From Lonicera japonica (taxonomy: Eukaryota; Streptophyta; Magnoliopsida; Dipsacales; Caprifoliaceae), in assembly GCA_021464415.1 (NCBI GenBank), contig JAKCWG010000011.1, positions 62,001 to 126,000 on the forward strand: 64,000 nt of DNA, given 5' to 3'. The position numbers and the translations under genes were made by a program. Under the pieces are notes generated by a model that made no database searches, had not been told where the DNA came from, and was given only the letters and a program-made list of their open reading frames with translations. Every line of letters starts with the position of its first letter. Positions within the stretch are counted from its first letter, which is position 1. Positions 21,679 through 34,975 of this stretch are shown here, piece by piece.

Positions 21679-24359
21679 TGTAACACCCTGTTTCTTTATC
21701 TTTTGCAAATCACAGCCTAAGTCGCGTATAAGACAAAATTTGGGTTCGGATAGCCAAATTTGAGTTTTGTAAAGGTTAGTGTGATTTGGTAACTTCCAAT
21801 AAGTCATATTAATGTAATTAAGTGTGTTATAATGACCATAAGTCATTCCGGGTGGACCGAACAAAAATTAGCTCGTGAATAGCAAATTTCGATCCTACGC
21901 GATTTATGATTTTTACCTGACTTTGGAAGTCCATATATTCTTCATCCGAACTTCAAATGATGCCCCGTTGATGTTATCAGAAAGGTATTTCAATGTTCTA
22001 CAACTTTTGTGTTTTGGCCGAGACCCAATTCTAGCTCCTTGATGCCAAAAAGTAGGTGCGAAGTCGGGCTGTTGACCAAAAACTGGAGGAGGCAGAAATT
22101 ACACCATGTAGTTGACTACATGGAAGAGAGGTGAGTCGACTACCTCTTGTAGTCGACTACATGAATAGTAAGGAGTTGACTACATCGTGCTGGCGAGATT
22201 TTTTATATATTTCTTCTTCTCCATTCTTCCTCATTTCACCGCACTATCTTGAGAGCTTCTAGAGAGAGAAATGAGAGGCGATCTGGGATGTTTTGCAATC
22301 GATCTGACATCACAACTCTAGCTCCTCCTCTATCCACCATTCCCCAACACTATTTATCTCCTTCTTCATCCTTTTCACCTCCATTTCTAGGGTTTTGGAG
22401 AGAAATTGGGGATTTTCGCATCTACACGGTTTCGGCTCGATTCAACGGAAATTCTTCGAGGGATTGACCCTCCTAAGGTGGGAACAATAGTATTTAAACT
22501 CCTTTTTCAACTTATTGTATCTATTACATACCAAATCTCGCATAACCTAGGGTTTCTACTCAAAATACATACTCATGGGGCTTTGGGGGTAATTTATCCT
22601 ATTTTATTGATTGAGTTTAACATATTATGATTATAAATTACTTCTTTGACATGAGACCCCAATTTCTATGCCATTTCTGGGAAGATTTATACAAAACCCT
22701 TACGTACGGGTACTGGGGTGAACCAAATGATACGATACGCATACATATGAGTATATACTTGAACTTAAAAGTATTTTTAGGATAAGATTTCATATATGGG
22801 TGGTATTTATGTTGTGTTGGAGCTAGTGGGTCATTTTTATGAGATTCTTACTTACTTAGCCAGTCCATAAGTATGTTAGGCAATGGATATGCCTATTTTG
22901 AAATATGAAAAGATATTTTAGCTTTGTGGGGAGATTATATGGGATTTATATGTTATATGAACAGTATGATCTTTTACTTAGCTCCAGGTTGTGGCGATCC
23001 CAATATACATCCCAAGTTCTGGTGTTTTCTTCTTTAAACTATTAGTTGACGGACTTGGCTACCATGGTCATGCACGATGAGAATACCACCATAGTTTCAG
23101 GCACGTACGCATGCGTATGAATATCTTTGGAAACATCCTAGTCTTATGTATATATATACATATCCTTATTGCTTATACACGATTGAGAAATGAACTATAT
23201 GGTACTTTGAAATGATATACATATGTACTTGGGATTTTCTTGGATTTCTATATTTGTTAGCCACACCGTTCGTACCAGATAGATGTTGGTTATTACTTGT
23301 AGTGTGTGCCTTGGTGGCTAGGTGAGGATTATTTGTAGCGTATGCCTTTGTGGCTGCGTGAGGTAGCGTCTAGGTGGACCCGGTAGGTGGTCCCTGCCTT
23401 GAGGGCAGAAGAAACTGAGTTGCCGGCTATCTCTATGCACAGTAGATTTGAAATCCTTGACGTGAGGATGATATATATGATTTGACATGATGATAGATCT
23501 GGTCGCGATGTTGTGGCATCTTTTATACAGATTCGGCTATAGATTATTACTGTTTCATACTTACAGTTTTATAAATATATAAATGTATCTTGGAGATACA
23601 GGTTTTTACACGATATACAGAAAAGCCCGATAAACCTATGTTCTATCTATTTTATTATGATTTGGGAACTAGGATAGCATCTATATGCATTTCACGAAAT
23701 GTTTTTCGTGCATTGGCTGCTTCAAAAATGTAGTATATATATTTACACTTGTACACACAAGAAGGAATGTATATTACATAGAGGAGATGTATTACACGGA
23801 AGTAGCATATAAACCAACCTTATTTTCATTATATTGCATTGCATGGCATGCATGGTTTTCTAACCTATTTTCTTATATAGAAACCTTATAGTTCCCACTC
23901 AGCCCGTTTGGCTCACTCCCATTTTCCAAATAGTTTTGCATGTGTTTCTCGGGGGTGGTACGCTTACGGATCTTAGTTAACTCTGATGGTCGGTTGCCAA
24001 AGTCTTTTAGGAAGAGACTTGCATTATATACCTCAAACTATTATCATATTGTGTATTGGATTTCCAAATGTATAATTTCTATGAGATTGGGACCTCGTTG
24101 GAGGCATTGTACAAACATTTTTATATAAATGTGGAATATCGATTGTAAATGGATTTATTTATATCTTATGACAGGTTTTGGTTTACCATATGAATAAACT
24201 CCACATGCTGGATTTTCTTTTAAAATGACTTTATTACTTGAACATGTTTTTGGTATAAAATCTTAAATTTTATTACTTCATACCCGTCGTCGCATACGAC
24301 TTCGTGGCTAACAAGGTCCCGGAGGCATTATCCTATAAACGGGATTTCAGGGCGTCACA
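21679..24359 (+). mobile_element. Solo LTR of the C family
   Basis: 2681 bp from TGTAACACCCTG to GGGCGTCACA with perfect TSD CTCGG (21674-21678, 24360-24364), inside element A's internal region. It is related to the LTRs of element C (same start, the GGTGGTCCCTGCC block and the ACCCGTCGTCGCATACGAC end). It has its own palindrome array at 22108-22183. Confidence 0.92.
22108..22183. repeat. GTAGTCGACTAC palindrome array
   Basis: Four near-copies of the palindrome GTAGTCGACTAC (22108, about 22132, 22149, about 22172), about 20-90 bp upstream of TTTTTTATATATTTC, the likely TATA region of the LTR. Confidence 0.8.
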
Positions 24360-24364
24360 CTCGG

Positions 24365-24504
24365 TCGAAATGATAGTTTTCGAAACTATTGTAACCTTTA
24401 AGGAGAGGAGGACCTACTAAGGTAAATTGTTGTGTATGTGCCATCGTACTATCCATTCCTTTTCCATAAATTTCAAGGACGAAATTGCTTTTAGGAGGGG
24501 ATAT
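24365..24504 (+). pseudogene. Element A pol end and polypurine tract
   Basis: Internal sequence resumes after the solo LTR. AAGGACGAAATT near 24474-24487 is the usual end of gypsy polyproteins, followed by the purine tract TAGGAGGGGATAT and the 3' LTR. Confidence 0.75.
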
Positions 24505-26009
24505 TATAATACCCCATGTTTTGAATTGCAAGCTAGTACTCTTTATAAGCCCGATTAATGCTTAAGTCCTGTTAGCACTTGAATTCTTTCTTTTGGAGCT
24601 TTTCAAGTCAGTCTGTAACACCCCGTTCTTAAATCTCAAGTTTATCGCGTTCAAAAATCGCGATTATGGAGATTTTGAGCTCCGAATCGTGGAATATTGT
24701 TCTGAAAGGAGCGACAGGATTCGGAGACTTCCAGTAAGTCATTTCGGGTGGTTCGAGTCAAAATCGAGATGTAGATTGCAAGTTTTCAATTTACCCGACT
24801 TCACAACTTTCGTGTTTCGGCCAAAGGAAAATTCAGACTTCTACTAGGTCGAAACTGAGCGCGAAATAAGTCAATTGCTATCAGTTGTTCATTCGGTAGC
24901 AATAACGCGCTGACTTTATCGAATTTCTAGGAATTATCTGTCTGTAATTTGAAGACACTTTCTCTAGGAAGTTGTAGAGCTCCGAGAAAGCTTTCAGTGG
25001 ACATAAAGATCACCTCAATCGGACATCCGAGCTAGAAGTTATGGTCGTCTAAAGTATAGTGCAGCAGGTCCTAAAAACCCCAGCGCGTGACTAGTTACAA
25101 AATTAGCAACAGTATATTTATGTACATGATCTCCTTCCTTTCTTCCTTTCTTCCTCATTTTCATCTTCACTGCCGAGAGCTCTCTAGAGAGAGTTGGAGA
25201 GTTCTAATTTAGAGAAATTCAAAGGATTGTTTAAACAAATCATCACCAACTAAAATCCCATTTAATCATTTACCAAAAACCTCCATCTACAATTACTATT
25301 CATGTCTTTCTTCATCCTCCTTCATCTCCATAGCTTGGGCTTGAAGAGAAGATTGGGAATCTTGCAATTGGTGGACCGAGGGCTCGGAACAGGCCTTTAA
25401 ACTTGAAGAACGAACTTCATAGAGGTGGGAATGAAACTCTTAACTTGTTTTCTAACTTGTTACTACCAAATTACAATTTTTCCTCATAAACATATATATG
25501 TCTAGCATGTGCAAAAGGAGACTTTTGAATACATGAATTTACTTTGCTTTTGAGATGAAATTAATGCTTTGAATATACTATATATGGTTTAAATTACATG
25601 ACCTAAACTAAAGTACAAAATTTATCACTTGATTTAGGGAAATTACATAAAGAATCCTAACTTTCTTAAAATGAGTTTGTATGTAGATGATGGTATTATA
25701 CTTAAATATTGAAATGGGTGTTTAAAGAACCTATATGTAAAATAAATTGTTTATTCTATCTATGAATTGAAGTTATATATTTGAATCGTACCTAAAACCC
25801 ACTTGGACCTTACCTTGAAAATAACAACTTTCGACATATGATTTGTATTATTTCCTTATTGGTCCAACTAGTGGAATTTCATCATGATATACGTATTCTA
25901 CCAAGAAACTATAAATGCCTTCGTGATTATTTCGAAAACCACTTGGAACCTACACGTACGTTCTTGATTCTTATTATGAAAGAGAATGATTATCCTAAAT
26001 AGTTCAAGT
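24505..26009 (+). repeat. Element A 3' LTR, first segment
   Basis: It matches 3758-5233 and continues with the stretch that in the 5' LTR lies after the B array (16960-17100). It ends at CAAGT, the TSD of the next solo LTR. Confidence 0.87.
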
Positions 26010-29000
26010 TGTGACGCCCCAAATTCCATTTTGAGATTTTCACCTCCGGGAGCTGGTTAATCATGGATGCTATGCGCAACGGCGGGTTTAACAAATAAAA
26101 AATCACAATTTTTAAAAAAATTTCTCTAATAAAATGGTGATCCTATTTAAAAGCTCATTTTACAAAATCACAGAATGTGGAGTTTGTTCGGGTAATAAAC
26201 CAACCTGTAACATTTAAAATCATCTAATATGAATATCCACATCCAACCACAATTTCAAATCCACTCCACATATATAAAACCACTTATACAAATTTACAAT
26301 ACAATTTGTTCATCAAATTATAGTCCGTTTACAATCAAAAGGAAATCAAAATGATTATACAACACAGTCCCTTCTCGAAAAAGGACTAAACACAGAATGT
26401 GAATATCAGAGGCCTCTATATGCGTACATCATGCGCCACCCGAGATGTTATGCCTGCAAAACTGTTTAAAAACGGGATGAGCCAAATCCGGGCTCAGTGG
26501 GAACTATATAAGTTTTGTATAGAAAATACTTTACTTTAGCGTTATAATTTGGAAACGTGCAATTCAATGCAATACAAACCCGAGTGCATGCAACCCCACT
26601 AGGACGAAGCTATTTACCCAACAACTCGATCTCTCCTCTAACCATCCGTAAGGTAAAACTCCAAGGAATTCCACTCTTCTATGCTATCCAATCCTTACTC
26701 TGTAAGTCGTAACTATAGGCCAAGTATTCATTATTATCACTTTAATTATAATTCATTATGGATCTTATACTTGGCCAGCTAATAGGATTTGCCCCAAGAT
26801 CTTTAGCCTAAACCGTTATATTACGTTGTACTCTCACTAGGCTATCTCATTAGTTACGATTTCCCTTCAATTATGAGTATCTTATATGCATTATGATCTG
26901 GCTCGGTATTCCGTAATCCGTACACGTCTGTATACCCATACATAATCTATAAGTTCAATAGTCATTATGTCTTTCCATTTTATATATTAATACATTATGA
27001 AAGGCTCGACAGTTCTCTACGTGTACTTTGTTCTGTCTAGATGTGTCCGCTTATGTCTTTCATCATTTATATCATAGCCGAGGCAACATATACAAATCAA
27101 TACGAGACATGATACGATACAATAATAATAACAGCACAATCACAATCTCACAATAACTCTCATATCACGTCTCCAATATAATGCCTCAGTTTCACCCCGC
27201 GGTCAGTCCAGGCCCAGAGCAATAAATCCAGGGAGTCCTGAATGGATCCAAAGCTCTTATCCATGTCTCCTCCGAGTGGGGAGTGATTCAGGGACTTGGT
27301 TCTCCAAGTAGGTCATTCAAAGATAGCCCACGCGATGGTCACTTTCTCGGGGGACAACACTCCAAATAGTTAACGAGGAGAACACCTCATACAAATCACA
27401 TCGACACTCTGGAAAGAACTACACCAGGCGATATCCTAGCAAAGTAATGACCATTAGTAGTCCACTACTTCCCGGGAACTCACCAAATGGGTAAGTAGTG
27501 GAACACGGGACCTGCTCCACTTGCCGGGAAAACTCATCTAACCAAGGACACATAGTCCAGTTGGAAGGCAGGATACCTGGAGTGGGCTCTCCTTTGTGGA
27601 CAAGCACAACCACCGGCGGAGTCACCGACTTCATTTTTCCCGTGCACAGCTTAGGGATTTTCACCCAGGGGCGGCAATAAGCGGCCCGTTTTCGAGTCAC
27701 GGGGACCTACCTGGTGCTCGGTCAGTCATCATATCCAGCCCATACGTGTGATCGCAACAACAGGAATATATCGATTCCTCCTTCAACAATATATGCATAA
27801 TCATCAATCATCCATCACACGTATGGCTAACAACATATATATACAATCACATAATCGTCATCATTATAATCATCATTCGTTCATCATTATCGTTGTTAAC
27901 ACAAGCATCGTCATCATGCTTAAAATATGTATTCTCATCGTTTAGTCATTTCACATAATATGGCAATCCTCACAATTATGTGTACAATATCATACCATTG
28001 CCCATTATTCATGATCATTAGTATCATTACAATTAAGCCTTCCATTATTAATTGATTATACCATTATAGCGTTCTTACGTCTCATCATTATTCTCCATGT
28101 GAGTATTATGTCCACTTATAAAGTTATCGGCCACTTACGTTCAAAGGCGTCTCTTATGATCACCAATAAGGTCCTACGTGTGTTTCCTACACTCATGCGT
28201 GGTCTTATCCAAGCCACAACTAATAATTAACCACCCCGCAATAGTGTTCATAAGCCTGTAAGCTTAAATATCAACACATGTTATCCACCATTTAAATCAC
28301 ATAATTAATCCCAATCAAAGCACCAATCCAGAAATCCCTTTAGGCCTAGTTCATACCCTTAGCTACAATGTGGGTATGATTTGTATATGAGAACAAAGCT
28401 CATAGTATGGTAAGAAGTGATGGTACATGATATCTAAGTGATAATCCATCTATATGCATCACTACTCTCAGATTTATCTAGCCCAAACCCCATAAGATGC
28501 AAACAACATGTGCTTTTGATGAAAATCCCCAATTTGAGTTCAAAACTCTAATTCAATGAGTAATAATTTGAAATAGAGGGTTTAGTACTAGTGTTTCCAC
28601 CTTAGAGAAGCAAGACCGAGGAGTTGGGGAAGCGTAGATGTCATCTCGCCGAAACCCTAGCTCCAACGCGAGCTCCAATGGAGGAAGAAGGTGAAAAAGA
28701 TGATGAATAACGAAGGAGGAAGCGATTTGGGGCTCAAATCTTGTAGGAGGATGAAGAATCTCCAAGAATCTCCCTCTCTCTCTCTAGAACTCTCTAGAGA
28801 GTGATGGATGTGTGTGACTCGAAAATGAGGAGTGATGGGTGATAAATGGGTCAAAAACGGGTTAAAAACGCTCAAAATCGACATTCAGGTGAACCATGAT
28901 CGATCATGGGTCCCATGATCGATCATGAACAATTCTGGAACTCCTATGGAGGACCATGATCGATCATGGCCTTTCATGATCGATCATGGAAGTCACTGTA

Positions 29001-29396
29001 TCAGCAAATGACTTTCTGAGCCCGAAATGGACCTCGAAATGATTGAATCTCTACTCATCCCAAACAAAAAAGTTGTATAGGGTAAAGAAATGAAGACATG
29101 GCCACAAACGGGGAGTCGTTTCGACATCAAATGAAGAAGTTATGGCCTCTCAAAGTTGACCAAAAATTGACGAATCGCGAAAAGTTGAAACACGCAATTT
29201 ATGCCTCGGTTTTAACCCGAACCACTCGAATAACATAACGATTGATCTCTCAAACTAAATACAGCTAATATGACATACTAGAACTATCAGGTTGAGTATG
29301 AAGGGCTTGAAACCCAATGCTCACTCTCTGACGGAGATTAAGCCATATCGGGCTTAAGAGAAGGTCAACGCGAAAAAATGAACATGGGGTATTACA
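26010..29396 (-). mobile_element. Minus-strand solo gypsy LTR
   Basis: 3387 bp, TGTGACGCCCC to GGGGTATTACA on the plus strand, with perfect TSD CAAGT (26005-26009, 29397-29401). It belongs to the same family as the LTR at 1042-31916. On the minus strand it begins TGTAATACCCCATG, as element A does. It contains a four-copy palindrome array at 28894-28988. Apparent open frames within it are not conserved and are ignored. Confidence 0.92.
28894..28988. repeat. CATGATCGATCATG palindrome array
   Basis: Four copies of a 14-16 bp perfect palindrome (28894-28909, 28914-28927, 28954-28969, 28975-28988). On the minus strand they lie just upstream of a pyrimidine-rich leader, the same place as the other LTR palindromes in this window. 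Confidence 0.9.
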
Positions 29397-29401
29397 CAAG
29401 T

Positions 29402-30561
29402 GGTGAATTTTATGCTACAAAATAAATTTTGATGTGTTACTGAGCTTAACAGAAAAATTGATAGAAAAACCCCTTTGAATACATGTTGTTACTATATTTG
29501 TTTAACCATAAGTATTGTTATGGCACAATTACTTGATAAATGAGCCGATTCACGAGTTTTTTAGATTAGGCGGTGGTGCTAGTCCATGATGGTCCCGGGT
29601 GGGGTCTCTAAAGATTGAAACCTTAAGTTTGGACAGAGTGCTCCTGAGTGCAAGACCCGAAATCGTGTACAAAAACGAACGGGAGGCCCTGCTGCCGCGT
29701 GGGTGAAAGGCCATGAAATGCAAACCCGGTTGTATGCTTGGATAATGGGAAAATTGGTGAGATTACGGCTTTGAGTTCATGAGAAAAGTTACTTACATGG
29801 GCCACGGATTTTCAAACTAAAATTCAAACTTAGACGAGGTTAATTTTATACAAAGTTGAAAGAATACTTTCACGTAACGTCACCGATGTTTTAAAGAGAG
29901 AAAGTATTACTTTCTGAATTGTTATATATATATATGAATCCCTGAGGGGATTACTTCACATTATTATACAAGAAGGACTTTTCTACTATTTTTCGAAAAA
30001 GCATTTCTAACGACTGTTTTCGTGACTTAATTTATAGTATGATTCCCACTGTGTCTCTCGACTCATCCCACATTTTTCCCGCCAGTTGTTTATGCTGGTT
30101 CTTTCGGAACGGGGAGAAATAAGGATGCGATCTCTTAGTCTACCTCTGTACCTTTACTCCTATAATCCAGTAAATAAGACATGTATCAAGTTCTTGTATA
30201 GAGCTCATATTGGATATATTATTTGTAGCACATGTATTGAACTTTTACTACTATATGTTGTATACATTGTGGGAATTGTATAAGTTATACTTGGGACCTC
30301 GTTGGAGGCTAGCTGTGAATTGTAGTAGCCTATTGGGTTGTAAATAGATTCTTGGTATATTAGAAAATATTTAGCTGCGTAGAATGAGAGTCACATTTTT
30401 TTATTCACAGGTTTGGATTTATTGAACTTATAGACTCCTCGTGTCCAATTTTTCTGAAATTTGAATTTTGTACGAGTGATATTTCCACCGTCAGCATACG
30501 ACACCTGTGACGAACCGGGTCTCAGAGGTGCAATCCTTTAAACGAGATTCGGAGCGTTAAA
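29402..30561 (+). repeat. Element A 3' LTR, second segment
   Basis: It matches 17100-18265 and ends at the outer TSD TTTAT. Confidence 0.87.
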
Positions 30562-30566
30562 TTTAT

Positions 30567-31916
30567 GGGGTTGCACTATTACCATAAGTATCTATCATGT
30601 CCTATACGAGGCCCTAAACTCAATTGTTATTGTGTACTAATCCACTCACTAGGTTCATCATGTAAGTACCGTACATAATGTTTTACCAATGCTTACAATG
30701 GTATAAGCATATATCTCAAGCAGTAATTATCCTAAACCAACCCACTCTATGCTTACAAGGCCCAAACTACTCATTACCTAGTTCACATATGCGACTAAGC
30801 AATGGGTATGACGTGCAAATGCGAAAATTATGCTCATAACATGACAAGGATAAGTAATATATAATATTTGAGTGATAATCTATTCATATGCGTCATCAAT
30901 TTGACCCTAAAATGCCCCAATCTTATACGTGCAATACAAACCTCGGGTTTGTATGTAAAACCCCCATTTTGTATGAAAATGTTTGATATAAAGGGTAATA
31001 AGTGAAAAAATAAGTTCAATAGAGTTGTTCCCATCTTATACATGCTGAGCCTTCAAGATATTGAGCGTTGTATTGAGCTGTACCGCGAGAAGTCGCAAAA
31101 TCCCCAATTGTACGAAAATGGTGATGGAGCTTTAGAGAAGAAGATGAATAGTGTTAATTTGGTGTTGTTTTGGCGCGATGAAGATGCGTGGATGAGGGCA
31201 CCTTGAACCCCCTCCAATTTTGTCACTCTTTCTCTCTCTAATGGTGGTGATGAAAATGAGAAAATGATGAAGAACGTATGTATACATAATTGCTGCTTTA
31301 ATCATGCAATTACTGTTCACGCATGGGGGAGTTGTAGCACTAATCTTTGGACGGCCATAACTTCTCGCTCAGAAGTCTAATTGCTATGATCCTTATGCTC
31401 ACGGAAAGCTTATGTAGAGTTCTACAACTTCCTAGAAGGAAGTGTCCCAAAATTCTGGACAGATAATTCCCAAAAATTCGACTAAGTCAGCACGTTATGT
31501 TACCGAATGAACAACTGATAGCGATTTGCCAATTTCGCGCTCAGTTTCGACCAAGTAGGAGTCTGAATTTGCCTTTGGCCAAAACATAAAAGTTTTAGAT
31601 TACCTAAAAATCTAGACCCCATTTTAAACGGAAACTTAATCTGGCGAGGAACGAAGAAGTTACGTTTACCCCAAGTTAACCCAAAATTATGCAGTCCAGT
31701 AAATTGAAAATTTGAAATTTACATCCCAATTTCGACTCGAACCACCCAAAATGACATGGACATTCTAACAAACTTAAATGCACCAACATGACTTATTGAA
31801 AGTCTCAGAACCCTGTCGCTCCTTTCAGAATAGTATTTCACTATTCGAAGCTCGAAATCGCCTTAATCGCGATTTTTTGAATGCGATAAGCTTGAGATTT
31901 AGGAACAAGGTGTAAT
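30567..31916 (-). mobile_element. Minus-strand gypsy 5' LTR, right segment
   Basis: It resumes the LTR interrupted at 3757. Its right end, read on the minus strand, is a decayed TGTAACACC followed by CTTGTTCCTAAATCTCAAG. That sequence is the mirror of the block at 3868, so the two families are related. The exact end is uncertain by a few bases. Confidence 0.7.
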
Positions 31917-32179
31917 ATTTCACTTTTTGTTAGCGATAGAAGACCGTTGATTCATAAATTAGTCATCCGTTCGCCATTCGGCTAACTAAAATATAACTCG
32001 ACAGTTGCCCATGGCTAACTTGGTGGTAAAACTCATCCCGAGTACAAATCACATTTTTAAGGAAACAACGGATCCAAAGGTAGCGTTAAGAATCATAGTT
32101 TAAATACAGATGATGCAAAGCAATTCATGAGAGCAATCGATGTAAATAGAATGAAACAAAGAGGGATTACCTATTCCTT
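31917..32179. other. No recognisable feature
   Basis: I see no coding frame, repeat or element end beyond the flanking LTRs. Confidence 0.5.
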
Positions 32180-33641
32180 TGATGAAAAACAAATTTGGGG
32201 GATCGTTGTGCCTAGGTTGATTTTATGGTTTTTATCAAAAATAATTTGAGATTTGATAAGTGGACTTAAAACCCTAGGTCTACTCAATTTTACTGTCAAA
32301 ACCTGTGTTGTGTTATCTAGTAAATAAATCAATCAATCAATCACACAACATCAGGAATTTACGAGGTATCCCTACTTGCGTAGGACTAATCCTCAGGACT
32401 AACCGACGGTGCTTCACTATGAACAAAACGGAATTACAGACTCGATGATTAACAAAAATTTCTTCCCCACAATTTACGCAATAGTCCCATCAATCCCTTG
32501 AATGTAGAATCTAACCACAGCTGGCTTGGCGTAGCGCTTCCGCTATTTTGGCTTACCCGTCGCCTCCTTCCACGCACTTGATCACAATCCTTCACCACCA
32601 TATGCGATCTTCCTTATCGCACGTTAGCCACTTCGCTCACCCCGTCTTCAATCGCAACCAAAGACACTCCCGCAGGACCGTGAACATTTGGAGCCTTAGT
32701 TATTAAAATTGAAGAACAATGGGATCTCCTATGGCACGTAAGCAAAACCTAGATGGTGTTTCAAAACTCTCAAAATTTGATTCTTGCGTTTGGATATTTT
32801 TTTCTCTCAAAAAGCTCTTTAGAATCATGTCTTTTTGACCCAAACTAATGTTTATATTTATAGGAAAAATATAGAGTCAAAGTCCTTTTTAAAATAAGTT
32901 AAAAATATTAAAAATAAAAGTTTTGTGATAAAAAATCATATTCATAAAATTATGCGCCGGACCGGTCCTTGAAAAAAAATTATACTAGTCAACAAACTTA
33001 GAAAAGCAATTCACGAAAAATCCCTTGCGCCAGACCGGTCCAAGATTCGATAACTTGTACCGGTCGATTCATTAAAAAACTGCCTGCCACTTTTAATTAC
33101 TTGACACGTGCCTTAGCTTAAGGAAGGGAGCATTAATGGGCTCGGCCCATTTCTTTTCAATGGCTGCGCATGAAGCAATTTTTCCTTTATACTTAATAAA
33201 ATCATTTAAATAAAATACTTTTTATGTGTTTTTCTTTTTACTTTATTTTACCGTATTAAATTTGTTTGGGCATTAATTCGATTCAAATTTTAGAGGCAAT
33301 TTTATGGAACATGTTAGACATGAAAAAAAATAAGCTTTCTTAATAATTTGTGTCGACTAGGCTTTTTCGGATTACGGCAAAACTCAATAAAAATACCTAA
33401 AAATATATTTGACTCAAAAGCTTTTCAATTTAAACTTTAAGATCAAACACTACCTATATTTTGAATCAAACCATAAACTCAACTCACCTTAAGTCCAGAA
33501 TTATGTGCGATGAATCCAGTAAATTTGGTGAGCTTCCGTTAATTGTTGGATCTTCAAATCTTCAATTCAACTCAAACAATTACAATGGAAAGAGTGTTCT
33601 TTGGCATCGGAATCAAGCCAACTAAAAATATAAACCTAACA
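32180..33641 (-). mobile_element. SIRE-like copia 3' LTR
   Basis: Read on the minus strand the LTR starts TGTTAGGTTTATA directly after the purine tract CCAAAGGGGGAGGT and the text TTTTGTCATCGGAATAG. That arrangement is typical of SIRE/Maximus-type Ty1/copia elements. It ends TTTTTCATCA. The last 180 bp match the stub at 38459-38650. Confidence 0.72.
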
Positions 33642-34258
33642 ACCTCCCCCTTTGGCTATTCCGATGACAAAACACATACAGCTAATACAAACGCTTTCGA
33701 CGCGATATCTATAACATCTCATTACAGACTCTATGTCGAGTTAGTCCATACAATAACAAGACTCAAAGACATGCCTAATTCTAAATCTTGACGTCGGCTG
33801 CAACACTTCACAAGGCAAAAGAGCGAGCTGGAAAATCTACCTGCTAATCCTGAAACACCAAAGCTTAACAAACACCTACATGGGCGTAAAGAGATAATCA
33901 AATAAGCAAAAAAATATATATATCTCTCTCCACCCCTCAAAACATTCCTACTTTACTACTCCCCCTCACATGAACATTCTCCCCCTTTTTGTCATAGCAA
34001 TAGACAAAGTAACGAACATGGAAAGTAACAAAACATAGAAAATAAGATTATGCAAAGCAAATAATGTCAATTAACACAAATAGCATATCTTGTTCAACCA
34101 AAAAGATTTTAGATAGCAAAGATATTCAATAATCTCAAAACCTTCTAGCTAAGACCTCAAGAAACCTTTTATCACCAATTCCCAACTTTCTATGGATTTG
34201 GTTTGGAGTTTCGAGAGCTAAATTTCCCAAAAAAATATTTTAGCACAAATACTCAACA
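33642..34258 (-). mobile_element. SIRE-like copia internal 3' end
   Basis: On the minus strand it contains TATGACAAAAAGGGGGAGAATG, a second purine-rich block followed by GTGAGGGGGAGT, and then the true purine tract. This resembles the 3' end of SIRE-type elements. No reverse transcriptase sequence is left, and a gypsy LTR fragment cuts it at 34259. Confidence 0.6.
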
Positions 34259-34975
34259 TGTGACCCCCTGAATTCCGTTACGAGGTTTAGACCTCCGGAA
34301 CCCAGTTAATCACGGTGCCGTACACGACGGTGGGTTATGAAATGCATAGTTTAAAACTTATCTAATAGTAATTTATACAGAAGGCCTTGTTTTAGAAAAT
34401 TTTGGCATGTGGAGTTCGTATTTATAACAAAACTGCCCTGTAAATAAAAAATTAAAAGCTATAAATTTCCTTTCTTCAAAATCAAACTCCACATCCACGG
34501 TAATAATGTTTAAAAAAAAATTAAAACCCTCCAATGAGGTCCCAATCTTAATAAAAGGCCTTACAACTAGTATGAATTGAAATAAATGCAATTTAGTGAT
34601 ACAAACAACATTAATGGTACTAATACATATAACTCTTAAACTACAAGTCATCCACGGACGACTACAACTATACAGGTCCTCAAAGGTTCTAATCCATACT
34701 CGTATCGCCCCAAGGAAGTACCTGCAAAACTGTTGGAAAATGGGAGTGAGCCAAACGCGGGCTCAGTGGGAACTATAGGGTTTATTCCATAAGAAAGTAC
34801 ATGTACTAAAATGCATGCGACGTGAAATAATGAACATAGTATGAGTCGTATCCGTACATGTATATATATATATGTTTATACTATTACCTCATGCACATAC
34901 TATAAGAATATAATATTAATGCCATGTAAATGTTATAAAATCCTTTTTATATGTGATGCACACTTTGAGTACGAA
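34259..34975 (-). mobile_element. Gypsy LTR fragment (U5 part)
   Basis: It starts TGTGACCCCCTGAATTCC and contains CGCGGGCTCAGTGGGAACTA, as in the LTRs at 1042 and 26010. The other end is missing; the junction with the gag remnant lies near 34965-34980. Confidence 0.65.

Larger units (their letters stand above)
3758..30561 (+). mobile_element. Gypsy element A, full span with nested insertions
   Basis: An old Ty3/gypsy element bounded by the perfect TSD TTTAT (3753-3757, 30562-30566). Its LTRs start TATAATACCCCCATG (original TG decayed) and TATAATACCCCATG. The 5' LTR is 3758-18265 with the B array inside, the internal region is 18266-24504 with one solo LTR inside, and the 3' LTR is 24505-30561 with another solo LTR inside. 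With insertions removed the LTRs are about 2.8 and 2.7 kb. Many substitutions separate them, so this is the oldest complete insertion in the window. Confidence 0.88.

Noticed and set aside
22108..22183. CRISPR-like or operator-like repeats
   Set aside because: The units are palindromes at irregular spacing inside an LTR of a plant retroelement; no cas genes or regular spacers.
27419..27700. 93-residue minus-strand ORF in the solo LTR
   Set aside because: It overlaps a plus-strand frame, is inside a non-coding LTR and is not kept in the related LTRs.
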